64,000 nucleotides of DNA from Rhodospirillales bacterium (GTDB taxonomy: Bacteria; Pseudomonadota; Alphaproteobacteria; Micavibrionales; UBA1664): the NCBI GenBank assembly GCA_023898805.1, contig CP060260.1, positions 310,001 to 374,000 on the forward strand, given 5' to 3'. The notes below the pieces were generated by a model. It saw nothing but the letters and a program-made list of their open reading frames with translations, searched no databases and had not been told where the DNA came from. Positions 26,342-34,466 of this stretch are shown one piece after another. The position numbers and the translations under genes were made by a program. Each line of letters opens with the position of its first letter. The stretch's first letter is position 1.

Positions 26342-27739
26342 TCAAAGCGTATAGGAAGCGTCGAATTCCGCACCGGCGCGACCGCCGTAAACAAAGTTTA
26401 TTCCCGGAACAGGCGGCGCGCAATGCGTGGCCACGCCCATGCTGCAACTCGCCTGACAGGCCAGCTTGCGCTGCCAGCCCGGTGCCGCCTCATCGTCGAT
26501 CGCGGCTTTGAGCACGGAAAGCTGCCGCAGATCGTCGGCATAGCGCCATTCCTGCGTCAGGATCAGCCCGGCGGCCAGCGCGCGCAGCGCGGGCAATGGC
26601 AATTCGTCCAGCCGTGCCGAAATATGGCTTCGCGCATCTGCATCCAGTTTCCGGTTGGGCGAACCCAGAACCGTCATCACCGTATTGCGGCAGGTTTCCG
26701 GCGTGTAAAAGGCTGTTTGCACCAGCTTGGCCCGTGCCACACCACGCAACGCCCGCGCCTGTGCCAAAACGTCCATCTGGTCGCGCAGGTTATACACCCT
26801 CTCGCTCCAGCGGATGAACGGGTCTTTATCCCATCCCGCGTCTGTACTACCCGCGTTCAGCGTACTGCTTCCATGACCGACTGACGCCATCTGGACGAAA
26901 ACCAGCGACTGGGCCCTAAGCGTATTGGCTATCTGCGCCGCGTCCGACCCCGCATTGTCATACAGATACGCCGCGAACGCATTGACGGCGGTCAGGTACC
27001 CCGCATCAATCCCTTCTTGTCGCGTGTCCGGAAATTCAACCTTCTTGAAATCCGGCAGCGCCATCGCCGCACCATGAACACCCACGTCGTACAACGCGAC
27101 CCGCACGATATTCTCTGCGCCGGCACCTTGTTCGCGGTCGCTGCGCTGAACCATCACGGCCATGGTTCGGTTTTGCCCTTCATGGCTGCGATGCTTCAGC
27201 ACCGCGTACAGCATCTCGTCGGTCAGCGCGCGCGGAATCTCCAGAAAATCCGGCTCGCGCAGAATATCCGCGAACGCCTCGAAACTGATCAGCGCATGTT
27301 GCTGCCCGACCATGCGCACCATATTCATGTCGCCAGTCAACTGCGCCTCGGCCAACCGCCCCAGATCATGCGCCAGACACGGGAACAGCATCAGGCTACG
27401 CCAGTCATGCGTATAGCCCTCGGTACGGATGATGTGAAACGCCGACGCCACACCCTTCGATATGTGCCTTAAATCAAAAGCAGTCCCCGACCCGGCGGGA
27501 TATTGTGCGATGACCTGCAATATCCGCTGGCCCAGCCGGTTTAAAACAGCCTGCCCTTGCGCGCTGTATACCCATTCGTCATGTGCATGAAGCGCCTGTT
27601 CGTCCTGCGGACGGCAGCGCATATATTCCATTTCAAAACGGCCGGCTTCTTGCTCGATCCGCGCCAGTTGCGACACCAGTGTCCGGGGGCCCAGGCGCAG
27701 CCGCGTCGCTTCCATGAAAAGTGTCGATGCATGTCCCAT
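26342..27739 (-). CDS. HD-domain-like hydrolase of unknown substrate, 465 aa
   Basis: Residues about 90-185 have the spacing of an HD metal-dependent phosphohydrolase: H92, H124-D125 in CLAHDLGRLAE, H148 in QQHALISF and H183 in AVLKHRSHEGQN. The family includes nucleotide and cyclic-dinucleotide hydrolases. The C-terminal 250 residues are unrecognised. There is no signal peptide or membrane helix. It lies 46 bp upstream of the end of nusB, in the same direction as hppA and fliL but with no shared operon signs. No strong ribosome-binding site precedes ATG 27739. Confidence 0.6.
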   Translation of the reverse strand: MGHASTLFMEATRLRLGPRTLVSQLARIEQEAGRFEMEYMRCRPQDEQALHAHDEWVYSAQGQAVLNRLGQRILQVIAQYPAGSGTAFDLRHISKGVASAFHIIRTEGYTHDWRSLMLFPCLAHDLGRLAEAQLTGDMNMVRMVGQQHALISFEAFADILREPDFLEIPRALTDEMLYAVLKHRSHEGQNRTMAVMVQRSDREQGAGAENIVRVALYDVGVHGAAMALPDFKKVEFPDTRQEGIDAGYLTAVNAFAAYLYDNAGSDAAQIANTLRAQSLVFVQMASVGHGSSTLNAGSTDAGWDKDPFIRWSERVYNLRDQMDVLAQARALRGVARAKLVQTAFYTPETCRNTVMTVLGSPNRKLDADARSHISARLDELPLPALRALAAGLILTQEWRYADDLRQLSVLKAAIDDEAAPGWQRKLACQASCSMGVATHCAPPVPGINFVYGGRAGAEFDASYTL

Positions 27740-27785
27740 GGGGAGGAACCATAACCCCCGGAAATCCAGATTGCCATAAAAAATT

Positions 27786-28244
27786 TCAGCCGCGCAAAGC
27801 CTTGTTCAGCCTGTCCAGCACGGCATGGGTCAGCTTGGTTTCCGCCTCGCCGAAAAACCCTTCCGCGACCGCCAGATATTCGGCGATCAGCAAGGGTGCG
27901 TCGATTTCGTGATGCGCCAGCATTTCATACGCGCCGCACAAAAGCACCGCGCGCAACAGCGGCTCCGGTTGGGTCTGCCCCTGCCGCTTGTCCAACGCGC
28001 CCATGACCATGTCGACCAGCTCGGCGCGCCGCTCAGCCACGCCGCGCACGATTTTGGCCAGAAGCTCCAGATCCGCGGGCACGAAATCAATATCTTCCAC
28101 GGCCTGCCCGTGGCGATGGTCGCGATACGCCTCCAGCACCGCGTCCGCCGAATGCCCGGTCAGGATCATGTCGTAAACGCATTGCACGGCCACCAGCCGC
28201 GCCGCCGTGTTCCTGGCTTTTTTCGATGGTTTGGGCGCGCTCAT
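27786..28244 (-). CDS. nusB: transcription antitermination factor NusB
   Basis: This 152-aa all-helical protein binds boxA RNA with NusE in rRNA antitermination. Typical segments are ARLVAVQCVYDMI at the N-terminus, LLRAVLLCGAYEML near residue 95 and IDAPLLIAEYLAVAEGF towards the end. Its ATG overlaps the ribH stop as ATGA; ribH-nusB is a conserved pair. It is the last gene of the glyA-rib operon. Confidence 0.94.
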   Translation of the reverse strand: MSAPKPSKKARNTAARLVAVQCVYDMILTGHSADAVLEAYRDHRHGQAVEDIDFVPADLELLAKIVRGVAERRAELVDMVMGALDKRQGQTQPEPLLRAVLLCGAYEMLAHHEIDAPLLIAEYLAVAEGFFGEAETKLTHAVLDRLNKALRG

Positions 28245-28708
28245 GCTACAAACGCCTTTTTCACTTCCAGCATCCGCACCGCCGCGCGCGCGGCATCCCC
28301 GCCCTTGTCCAGCCGGTCCGGATCGGCGCGTTCGGCAGCCTGCTCGATCGTATTCACGGTCAAGACCGCGTTGCCCACACAAAGTTCATGCGCCAGCGTG
28401 ACGCTGGAAATGCCGTGCGCGCTCTCGCCGCACACGATCTCGAAATGATAGGTTTCCCCGCGAATGACGCAGCCCGTGACGACAAAGGCGTCGTACCGCC
28501 CTGAAAGCGCGGCCATCTGCAAGGCCGCCGGAATTTCCAGCGCGCCCGGCACATCGATACGCTCGACCGCCATGCCGGCGGCCTCCAACACGCGCGCGGC
28601 GCCCACGAACATTTGATCCGCGATTTCCTGATAAAACCGCGCCTCGATCACCAGCGCCCGTCCACCCACTTTGGCGGGTGCGTCTTTGTTGGTCCGTTCA
28701 ATCTTCAT
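28241..28708 (-). CDS. ribH: 6,7-dimethyl-8-ribityllumazine synthase
   Basis: This 155-aa enzyme condenses the ribulose-derived butanone phosphate with the aminopyrimidine in riboflavin synthesis. The conserved GALEIPAAL, the VVTGCVIRGETYHFEIV segment with the catalytic His and the GNAVLTVNTIEQA segment are all present. It overlaps ribBA and nusB by 4 nt each. Confidence 0.96.
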   Translation of the reverse strand: MKIERTNKDAPAKVGGRALVIEARFYQEIADQMFVGAARVLEAAGMAVERIDVPGALEIPAALQMAALSGRYDAFVVTGCVIRGETYHFEIVCGESAHGISSVTLAHELCVGNAVLTVNTIEQAAERADPDRLDKGGDAARAAVRMLEVKKAFVA

Positions 28709-29799
28709 AATGTCCGCTGTTCGACGATGTTCAGGCCGAAGCCGTGCAGACCAATAACCTGTTTCGCCGCGTGCGTCAGCAAAATCATCGCGCCCACGCC
28801 CAGATCGCGCAAAATCTGCGACCCCACCCCGACATGACGCAGCGTGTTCTGCCCACCCTCGCCCACCGGCTCGCGGAACAACACGACGACGCCCGTTCCT
28901 TCGCGCCCGATGACCTCCATCGCGCGGCGCAGGGTTGAATCCCCCGCGCCCAAAACGTCCGTCGCCATGTTCAACGCCTGCACACGCACCAGAACCGGCG
29001 TATCCGGCGTGGGCTGCCCCTTGACCAGCGCATGGACCTGCGCGCCATCCAGCCGGTTTTTATAGGTAATCATCCGCCACGCGCCGCCATGGACAGACTC
29101 GATCGTCTGCTCATCCATGCGTTCGACCAGTTTTTCGGTCTGAAGCCGGAATGCGATCAGATCGGCGATGGTGCCGACGCGGATATTGTGCCGCTGGGCG
29201 AAGGCGATCAGGTCCGGCAGCCGCGCCATGGTCCCATCGTCCTTCATGATTTCGCAGATCACGCCCGCGGGCCGCAAACCGGCCATGCGCGCGATGTCGA
29301 CCGCGGCTTCCGTATGCCCCGCGCGCACCAGCACGCCACCCTCCACCGCCTGCAGCGGAAAAATATGTCCCGGCGTCACGATGTCCTGCGCCCCGGCGTT
29401 CGGGTCGATCGCCACCTGCACCGTGCGCGCGCGGTCCGGCGCGGAAATACCGGTGGTCACGCCTTCGCGCGCCTCGATCGACACGGTAAAGGCGGTCGCG
29501 TGCGCGTCGCGGTTGCGCGACACCATCATCCCCAGCCCCAAACGGTCGACCATCGGCTTTTCCATGGCAAGGCAGATCAACCCGCGCCCATGCGTCGCCA
29601 TGAAATTGATGATCGCGGGCGTCGCCATCTGCGCCGGGATAATCAAATCGCCCTCGTTCTCGCGGTCGGCGTCGTCGACAAGGATGAACATGCGCCCTTC
29701 GCGCGCCTCGGCGATGATCTCGGCCGCGCCTGAAAGCGCGTTTTGATCCTCGGCGCCCAGCCGCGCGTCGCGGACATCGTTGAAGGAAATGACGGACAT
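28705..29799 (-). CDS. ribB: 3,4-dihydroxy-2-butanone 4-phosphate synthase with degenerate GTP cyclohydrolase II-like domain
   Basis: This 364-aa two-domain protein has an intact RibB half (residues 1-205: DDADRENEGDLI, HGRGLICLAM, GHTEAAVDIARMAG). The C-terminal half has the GCHII fold outline (LHGFGLNIVEQRTL) but no zinc cysteines: the GD...CDC motif of active RibA is replaced by GGAWRMITYKN. It therefore probably only supplies DHBP synthase activity, as in other alphaproteobacteria where the second domain is inactive. The ATG 29799 matches the family start. Confidence 0.92.
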   Translation of the reverse strand: MSVISFNDVRDARLGAEDQNALSGAAEIIAEAREGRMFILVDDADRENEGDLIIPAQMATPAIINFMATHGRGLICLAMEKPMVDRLGLGMMVSRNRDAHATAFTVSIEAREGVTTGISAPDRARTVQVAIDPNAGAQDIVTPGHIFPLQAVEGGVLVRAGHTEAAVDIARMAGLRPAGVICEIMKDDGTMARLPDLIAFAQRHNIRVGTIADLIAFRLQTEKLVERMDEQTIESVHGGAWRMITYKNRLDGAQVHALVKGQPTPDTPVLVRVQALNMATDVLGAGDSTLRRAMEVIGREGTGVVVLFREPVGEGGQNTLRHVGVGSQILRDLGVGAMILLTHAAKQVIGLHGFGLNIVEQRTL

Positions 29800-29806
29800 G
29801 CCCGCC

Positions 29807-30412
29807 TTATAGGCCTTTTTGCGCGGTGAATTCAAGCTGCCGCGCGATATACCGCGCCAGCACGTCCACCTCGACGTTCATCGCCTGCCCGACTTTCGCC
29901 GCGCCCAGCGTGGTCGCGGCCAGCGTATGCGGGATGATATTCACCGAAAACCGGCTGCCGTCAACCATGTTGACGGTCAAGGACACGCCGTCCAGCGCGA
30001 CCGACCCCTTGGTCGCGATCATCGGCGCCAGCGCATCCGGCGCGGCAATCACCAAACGCTGCGATGCGCCGTCGGGGATAATGCGTTCAACCGAAGCCAG
30101 CCCGTCGACATGACCGGTCACCATGTGGCCGCCCAGCTCATCTCCCAGCTTCATGGCGAATTCAAGATTGACCGGCGTTCCCGCCTTCCACCCGCCCAGA
30201 TTGGTTTTATCCAGCGTCGCGTTCGACACCTGTACCGAAAACCGCCCCGGCGCCCGGTCGATGACGGTCAGGCACACGCCCGAACAGGCAACGGATGCGC
30301 CGATCGCCATCGCCGCCGTATCCAGCCTTGTGCCGATTTCATAAAGTGCCGCGCCCTCGCGCGGTTCGACGCGCAACACGGTACCGATATCTGTGACGAT
30401 GCCTGTGAACAT
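29807..30412 (-). CDS. ribE: riboflavin synthase alpha chain
   Basis: This 201-aa enzyme dismutates two lumazines to riboflavin. It has two tandem lumazine-binding barrels, each ending in a GxHxxTGHVD-like segment (GGHMVTGHVDG in the first) or its counterpart, and begins MFTGIVTDIG, the family signature. It lies 4 nt after nrdR and 7 nt before ribB. Confidence 0.96.
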   Translation of the reverse strand: MFTGIVTDIGTVLRVEPREGAALYEIGTRLDTAAMAIGASVACSGVCLTVIDRAPGRFSVQVSNATLDKTNLGGWKAGTPVNLEFAMKLGDELGGHMVTGHVDGLASVERIIPDGASQRLVIAAPDALAPMIATKGSVALDGVSLTVNMVDGSRFSVNIIPHTLAATTLGAAKVGQAMNVEVDVLARYIARQLEFTAQKGL

Positions 30413-30416
30413 GGCC

Positions 30417-30881
30417 TTACTTGGCTGCGCCTTCTTTTTTCATCGCGCCCAGAAACTCCCGAAAATCAGAAACTTCCCGAAAATCGCGATAGACAGAGGC
30501 ATAACGGACATAAGCCACCTGGTCCAACTGGGCCAAAGCCTGCATCACCAGTTCGCCGATGCGTTTCGACGTCACTTCGCCGTCCAGCGACGTTTCGATC
30601 TGGCGCACGATTCCGTTGACCGCGCGCTCGATCTGCTCACCCGTCACCGGACGCTTGCGCAAGGGCGTGCGCAGCGAACGGATCAATTTTTCACGCTCGA
30701 ACGGCTCCTTGCCGCCGTTGTTTTTGACGACCGTCAGCTCACGCAGTTGCACCCGCTCGAACGTAGTGAACCGCCCGCCGCAGGACGGACATTCGCGCCG
30801 CCGCCGGATCGCCGCGCCGTCATCAGCGGCGCGGCTGTCCTTGACCTGAGAATCTTCATGTCCGCAAAACGGGCAGCGCAT
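30417..30881 (-). CDS. nrdR: transcriptional repressor NrdR
   Basis: This 154-aa repressor of ribonucleotide reductase genes has the N-terminal zinc ribbon MRCPFCG...CPSCGGRFTTFE and an ATP-cone domain (VVKNNGGKEPFEREKLIRSL). It follows glyA by 15 nt. ATG 30881 gives the canonical MRCPFC start; a GTG one codon earlier is not needed. In many relatives ribD follows nrdR, but not here. Confidence 0.96.
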   Translation of the reverse strand: MRCPFCGHEDSQVKDSRAADDGAAIRRRRECPSCGGRFTTFERVQLRELTVVKNNGGKEPFEREKLIRSLRTPLRKRPVTGEQIERAVNGIVRQIETSLDGEVTSKRIGELVMQALAQLDQVAYVRYASVYRDFREVSDFREFLGAMKKEGAAK

Positions 30882-30896
30882 CACGTTCCCCGGAAA

Positions 30897-32279
30897 TCAG
30901 CCGATCGGGCTATCGTAGATCGGAAACCGCGCGCACAGCGCCTTCACCTTTTCGCGCACTGCGGCCTCGACAGCCCCGTTACCTTCCGGCCCGCTGGCCT
31001 TAAGGCCTTCCAGCACCTCGACGATGAACCCGCCGATCTGTTTCCATTCCGCAGGGCCGAAACCGCGCGTCGTACCCGCCGGCGTGCCAATGCGCAGCCC
31101 CGATGGGTTGAGCGGCGACTTGTCGCCCGGCACCGAGTTCTTGTTGGTGGTCAGCCCCGCCATTTCCAGCGCATGGGTGGCTTCCTTTCCGAACAGCCCC
31201 TTGGACCGCAGATCGACCAGCAGCATGTGCGAATCCGTCCCGCCCGTCACAAGGTCGTAACCGGCATCTTTGAGGGTATCGCCAAGAATTTTTGCATTAT
31301 CCAGAACGGCTTGCGCGTACATCTTCCATTCCGGTTTCAAACATTCGCCGAAAGCCACGGCTTTAGCGGCGATAACATGCTCAAGCGGCCCGCCCTGAAG
31401 GCCGGGGAACACCGAAAAGTCCAGCTTTTTGGCCAACGCCTCGTCATTCGTCATGATGACACCACCGCGCGGGCCGCGCAGGGTTTTATGCGTGGTGGTC
31501 GTGACCACATGGGCGTGCGGGAACGGATTGGGATAAAGCCCCGCCACGATAAGCCCGGCATAATGGGCGACGTCCGCGAACAGATAGCAGGGCTGGCCCG
31601 TCTTGGCGGCAACCTTGTCGCAAATCGCGCGAAAGCGTTTAAAATCGAACGCGCGCGGATAGGCCGAGGCGCCGGCGATAATCATGCGCGGACCCGCCTC
31701 GACCGCTTGCTTCTCCAGCAGGTCGTAATCGATGACCCCTTCGTCCGTAATGCCGTAGGACAGGGTTTTGTAGCCCTTGTTCTCGGTCTGGCCGTCCTTG
31801 CCCTTCCACGACTGGCGACCGGAAAAGTTGACCAGCGAACCGTGGGTCAGGTGCCCCCCCTGATCAAGCGACAAACCCATCACCAGATCATCGTTCTGGC
31901 ATAGGGCGTAATAGACGGCGATGTTGGCGGAAGCCCCCGAATGCGGCTGGACATTGGCGAACTGGCACCCGAACAGCTTGCAGATGCGCGCAATAGCCAG
32001 TTGTTCCGTTTTATCGACGAATTCGCAACCTTCGTAATAGCGCTTACCGGGATAGCCTTCGGCGTATTTGTTGGTCATGACCGACCCTTGCGCCTGTAAT
32101 ACGGCACGGGAAACGATATTTTCCGAGGCGATCAGCTCGATCTGGTTTTGCTGCCGGTCGCGTTCAGCGGCGATGGCGCGAAAAACATCCGGGTCGGTTT
32201 CGGCGACTCCGGTCGTGAAAAATGGGTTTTGTCTGGGCATATCGGACATATCTTGTTTGAGGACTGGCTGGGCGTTCAT
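30897..32279 (-). CDS. glyA: serine hydroxymethyltransferase
   Basis: This 460-aa PLP enzyme interconverts serine and glycine and loads tetrahydrofolate with one carbon. The PLP lysine lies in VVTTTTHKTLRGPRGG, and IELIASENIVS marks the N-terminus. ATG 32279 has GGAG upstream; the next ATG (32249) would give the shorter common N-terminus. It is the first gene of the rib/nusB operon and is transcribed from the strong promoter at 32407-32436. Confidence 0.96.
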   Translation of the reverse strand: MNAQPVLKQDMSDMPRQNPFFTTGVAETDPDVFRAIAAERDRQQNQIELIASENIVSRAVLQAQGSVMTNKYAEGYPGKRYYEGCEFVDKTEQLAIARICKLFGCQFANVQPHSGASANIAVYYALCQNDDLVMGLSLDQGGHLTHGSLVNFSGRQSWKGKDGQTENKGYKTLSYGITDEGVIDYDLLEKQAVEAGPRMIIAGASAYPRAFDFKRFRAICDKVAAKTGQPCYLFADVAHYAGLIVAGLYPNPFPHAHVVTTTTHKTLRGPRGGVIMTNDEALAKKLDFSVFPGLQGGPLEHVIAAKAVAFGECLKPEWKMYAQAVLDNAKILGDTLKDAGYDLVTGGTDSHMLLVDLRSKGLFGKEATHALEMAGLTTNKNSVPGDKSPLNPSGLRIGTPAGTTRGFGPAEWKQIGGFIVEVLEGLKASGPEGNGAVEAAVREKVKALCARFPIYDSPIG

Positions 32280-32340
32280 GGCACATGGCTCCGCGTTAGG
32301 GTTAACGACGGGAAAAGCCCAGACGCGCGGCGTAAAAGAA

Positions 32341-32392
32341 GGGGATGTTTCTTGGCGGTCGTTTCCGCCTTGAAAGCGTCAGTGGCATCCCC
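32341..32392 (-). ncRNA. candidate structured 5' leader of glyA
   Basis: The glyA leader (about 120 nt) contains a 7-bp outer stem GGGGATG/CATCCCC (32386-32392 with 32341-32347) enclosing a 5-bp inner hairpin GGCGG/CCGCC (32365-32369 with 32354-32358) with loop AAACGA. The two sides of the internal loop differ in size (16 and 6 nt). I cannot match it to a known riboswitch with confidence. Confidence 0.4.
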
Positions 32393-32406
32393 GCTTCCCT
32401 GCCATC

Positions 32407-32436
32407 TAAATAGGAAACGCACCCGCGCCTTGTCAA
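32407..32436 (-). promoter_or_regulatory. sigma70-type promoter of the glyA-nrdR-rib-nusB operon
   Basis: Minus strand: perfect -35 TTGACA (32431-32436), an 18-nt spacer and -10 TATTTA (32407-32412). The start site would be near 32399, leaving a leader of about 120 nt. Confidence 0.7.
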
Positions 32437-32511
32437 GGAAGGGCTCGCACCCCGGATAGGCTTGTCCGCACGAAAAACTTGCAAAACCCGACTCGTTTAT
32501 ATATTTACATA

Positions 32512-33144
32512 ATGATGGAAAATCTGGATAACGATATACGCATCGCCCCCACCTCCCGCCGCCGGCGCCTTTACGGCGTACGCGACGGTGCCAGCGTACT
32601 GGCCGTCACCACGGCTTGCGCGGCCACCGCACTGGGTTTCGCCGCCACTGCGGGCACGGGAGCATGGACCGGGGCCGAAGCATTGGCCAAAGCGGTTTTA
32701 TCCGATCAGCAGAATCTCTTTTTATCCCTGCCCCTCGCCTTTTCCTCGGCCGTAACCGCCGCCGGCGCGACGCTTGAAATCGGCAGTGCCCTGGTCCAGC
32801 GCGCAAACGATCGCGCAGCCCGTAAATTTAATTACGCGCCGCGCGCCGTACGCAGCTTTACCCGTGCCGCGACACAAGGCCTCACAGATGCCGGTCGCTT
32901 CGTCAAAACCCTTGGCGCGGGAACACTCGGCATCGTCGGCACAATCACCATCGGCAGCAACATAAGCGCGAATCTCGACCAAGCCTATCCGGAACATCCG
33001 GTACGGGGTCTGGTTGCGGGTTACTTCACGGGCTTTTTCACAAGCGCGACAGGAGCGATCGCCATCCATGAAATTTCCGGCGCGATCCGCAACACCTTGC
33101 GTGGCAACCGTATCCCGTCACCGCGCCCGTCTGCCAGACCGTAA
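32512..33144 (+). CDS. hypothetical membrane protein, 210 aa
   Basis: I do not recognise the family. After a basic N-terminus (PTSRRRRLYG), several Ala/Gly/Thr-rich hydrophobic stretches (ASVLAVTTACAATALGF, LFLSLPLAFSSAVTAAGA, GTLGIVGTITIG) suggest four membrane segments. It lies divergent from glyA and convergent with the next gene, 6 bp apart, splitting the common rpiB-glyA neighbourhood. ATG 32512 is the first ATG; the TTG at 32479 lies upstream. Confidence 0.6.
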   Translation: MMENLDNDIRIAPTSRRRRLYGVRDGASVLAVTTACAATALGFAATAGTGAWTGAEALAKAVLSDQQNLFLSLPLAFSSAVTAAGATLEIGSALVQRANDRAARKFNYAPRAVRSFTRAATQGLTDAGRFVKTLGAGTLGIVGTITIGSNISANLDQAYPEHPVRGLVAGYFTGFFTSATGAIAIHEISGAIRNTLRGNRIPSPRPSARP

Positions 33145-33150
33145 AAATCC

Positions 33151-33648
33151 TTAATATCTCGGCGCCTGATGCGCTACCGGGCCTTGCGTATGAACCTGCG
33201 ACACGGGAACCGGCTGCTCGGGACGGCTCATGGCCGCCACGGCGTTGAAAAACAACGCGGCCCCGACAACGCATCCATAGGTCAGGCTTTGCGCGACCAC
33301 GATCATCCGCTTCCCGCGCGCCAGGCTCATATGGAATTTCTCGACGCGCTTGCGCGCCTCCATTTCGGCAATCATCACGGGAACCATGGCAATAACGCCT
33401 GAAAAGGCAAGGAACATGGGCGAACCGGGCGCCTGCGCGGGCATGTCCCGCAGCAAAAGCGATTCAGCCCCAGCCGCCGCCATCGGCGCGACCATGCCGA
33501 CCAGGCCGAATAAAAGACTAAGCCCACCCGGCTCGTAAGCGGATCGCTGTCGTGAAATGCCACCATGCGCGGCATCCTGCGCGCCCTGATTGTGTGGATC
33601 GCAGGTTTCGGCAGAAGATGCACGAGAATGAAGATCTGGCTTTGACAT
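33151..33648 (-). CDS. hypothetical membrane protein, 165 aa
   Basis: The N-terminal 40 residues are polar (Ser/His/Gln-rich) and three hydrophobic segments follow (LSLLFGLVGMVAPMAAAGA, MFLAFSGVIAMVPVMI, VAQSLTYGCVVGAALFF), with a basic loop containing EARKRVEKFHMSLARGKRM. Proline and glutamine dominate the tail. No family is recognised. It ends 6 bp from the convergent membrane protein gene, so the two may form a lineage-specific pair. Confidence 0.6.
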   Translation of the reverse strand: MSKPDLHSRASSAETCDPHNQGAQDAAHGGISRQRSAYEPGGLSLLFGLVGMVAPMAAAGAESLLLRDMPAQAPGSPMFLAFSGVIAMVPVMIAEMEARKRVEKFHMSLARGKRMIVVAQSLTYGCVVGAALFFNAVAAMSRPEQPVPVSQVHTQGPVAHQAPRY

Positions 33649-33685
33649 GCGCGGGACCCTACACACCGCACAAAACTTATGTCAA

Positions 33686-34117
33686 CTAAATACAACCCAG
33701 CTTGCTGACCCGGGCCTGATGCCGCCCGCCATCGAACGCGGTGGCCAGAAACGCCTCGACGCATTCTTTCGCGACCAGCGAACCGATGACCCGCCCGCCC
33801 AGCGCCAGCACGTTGGCGTCGTTATGCTGGCGGCACAGTTTTGCGCCGGTGACGTCGTGGACCAGCGCGCAGCGCACATGGGGGTGGCGGTTGGCCGCGA
33901 TGGAAACACCGATGCCGGTGCCGCAAATCAAAACCCCGCGGGCGGCCACCCCGTCCTTAAGGGCCTGCGCCAGTTTTTCAGCATAATCCGGATAATCGAC
34001 CGGCTCCGTCCCGTGCGTGCCCAGATCGACCCATGCGATATCGGGCAGCGCGGCCTTGAGGCTCTGCTTGAGCTCCACCCCGCCATGGTCGCAAGCGATC
34101 AGCACATCGTCGTTCAT
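33686..34117 (-). CDS. rpiB: ribose-5-phosphate isomerase B
   Basis: This 143-aa enzyme interconverts ribose- and ribulose-5-phosphate. The N-terminal IACDHGGVELK, the catalytic Cys in VLICGTGIGVSIAANR and DANVLALGGRVIG are all RpiB features. In relatives it usually sits next to glyA; here two membrane protein genes lie between. It begins about 10 nt after the ferredoxin stop. Confidence 0.94.
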   Translation of the reverse strand: MNDDVLIACDHGGVELKQSLKAALPDIAWVDLGTHGTEPVDYPDYAEKLAQALKDGVAARGVLICGTGIGVSIAANRHPHVRCALVHDVTGAKLCRQHNDANVLALGGRVIGSLVAKECVEAFLATAFDGGRHQARVSKLGCI

Positions 34118-34127
34118 GCCGCGCCCT

Positions 34128-34466
34128 TTAATCCCCTGTGCCGGGCTTGGCCGAGAAATCGGCCTCGAACTTGCCCTTTTTATCCTTGAATTCCTCGGCC
34201 TCGTCCATCGCGGGCTTCTTGTGCGTGATATTGGGCCACGAGGCGCAGTATTCGCGGTTTATCTCGACCCATTTGGCGGCCTTGGGATCGGAATCGGGCA
34301 GGATGGCGTCGATCGGGCATTCGGGCTCGCACACCCCGCAATCGATACATTCGTCGGGGTTGATCACCAGCATGTTCTCGCCCTCGTAAAAGCAGTCGAC
34401 GGGGCAGACTTCCACGCAATCGGTGTATTTGCAGCGAATACAGATATCGGTGACGACGAAGGTCAT
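34128..34466 (-). CDS. fdxA: 7Fe ferredoxin (FdxA)
   Basis: This 112-aa ferredoxin has the N-terminal cluster ligands CIRCKYTDCVEVCPVDC and a second set CIDCGVCEPECP, the pattern of [3Fe-4S][4Fe-4S] FdxA. The C-terminal extension with NREYCASWPNI is typical of alphaproteobacteria. Its ATG overlaps the upstream EamA gene as ATGA. Redox partners are unknown. Confidence 0.93.
   Translation of the reverse strand: MTFVVTDICIRCKYTDCVEVCPVDCFYEGENMLVINPDECIDCGVCEPECPIDAILPDSDPKAAKWVEINREYCASWPNITHKKPAMDEAEEFKDKKGKFEADFSAKPGTGD

Noticed and set aside
29800..30420. FMN riboswitch before the rib genes
   Set aside because: Gaps between these genes are 4-7 nt, so there is no room for the large FMN element.
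32341..32392. mini-ykkC riboswitch (ACGA loop) in the glyA leader
   Set aside because: Mini-ykkC needs two tandem ACGR hairpins; only one such loop is present.
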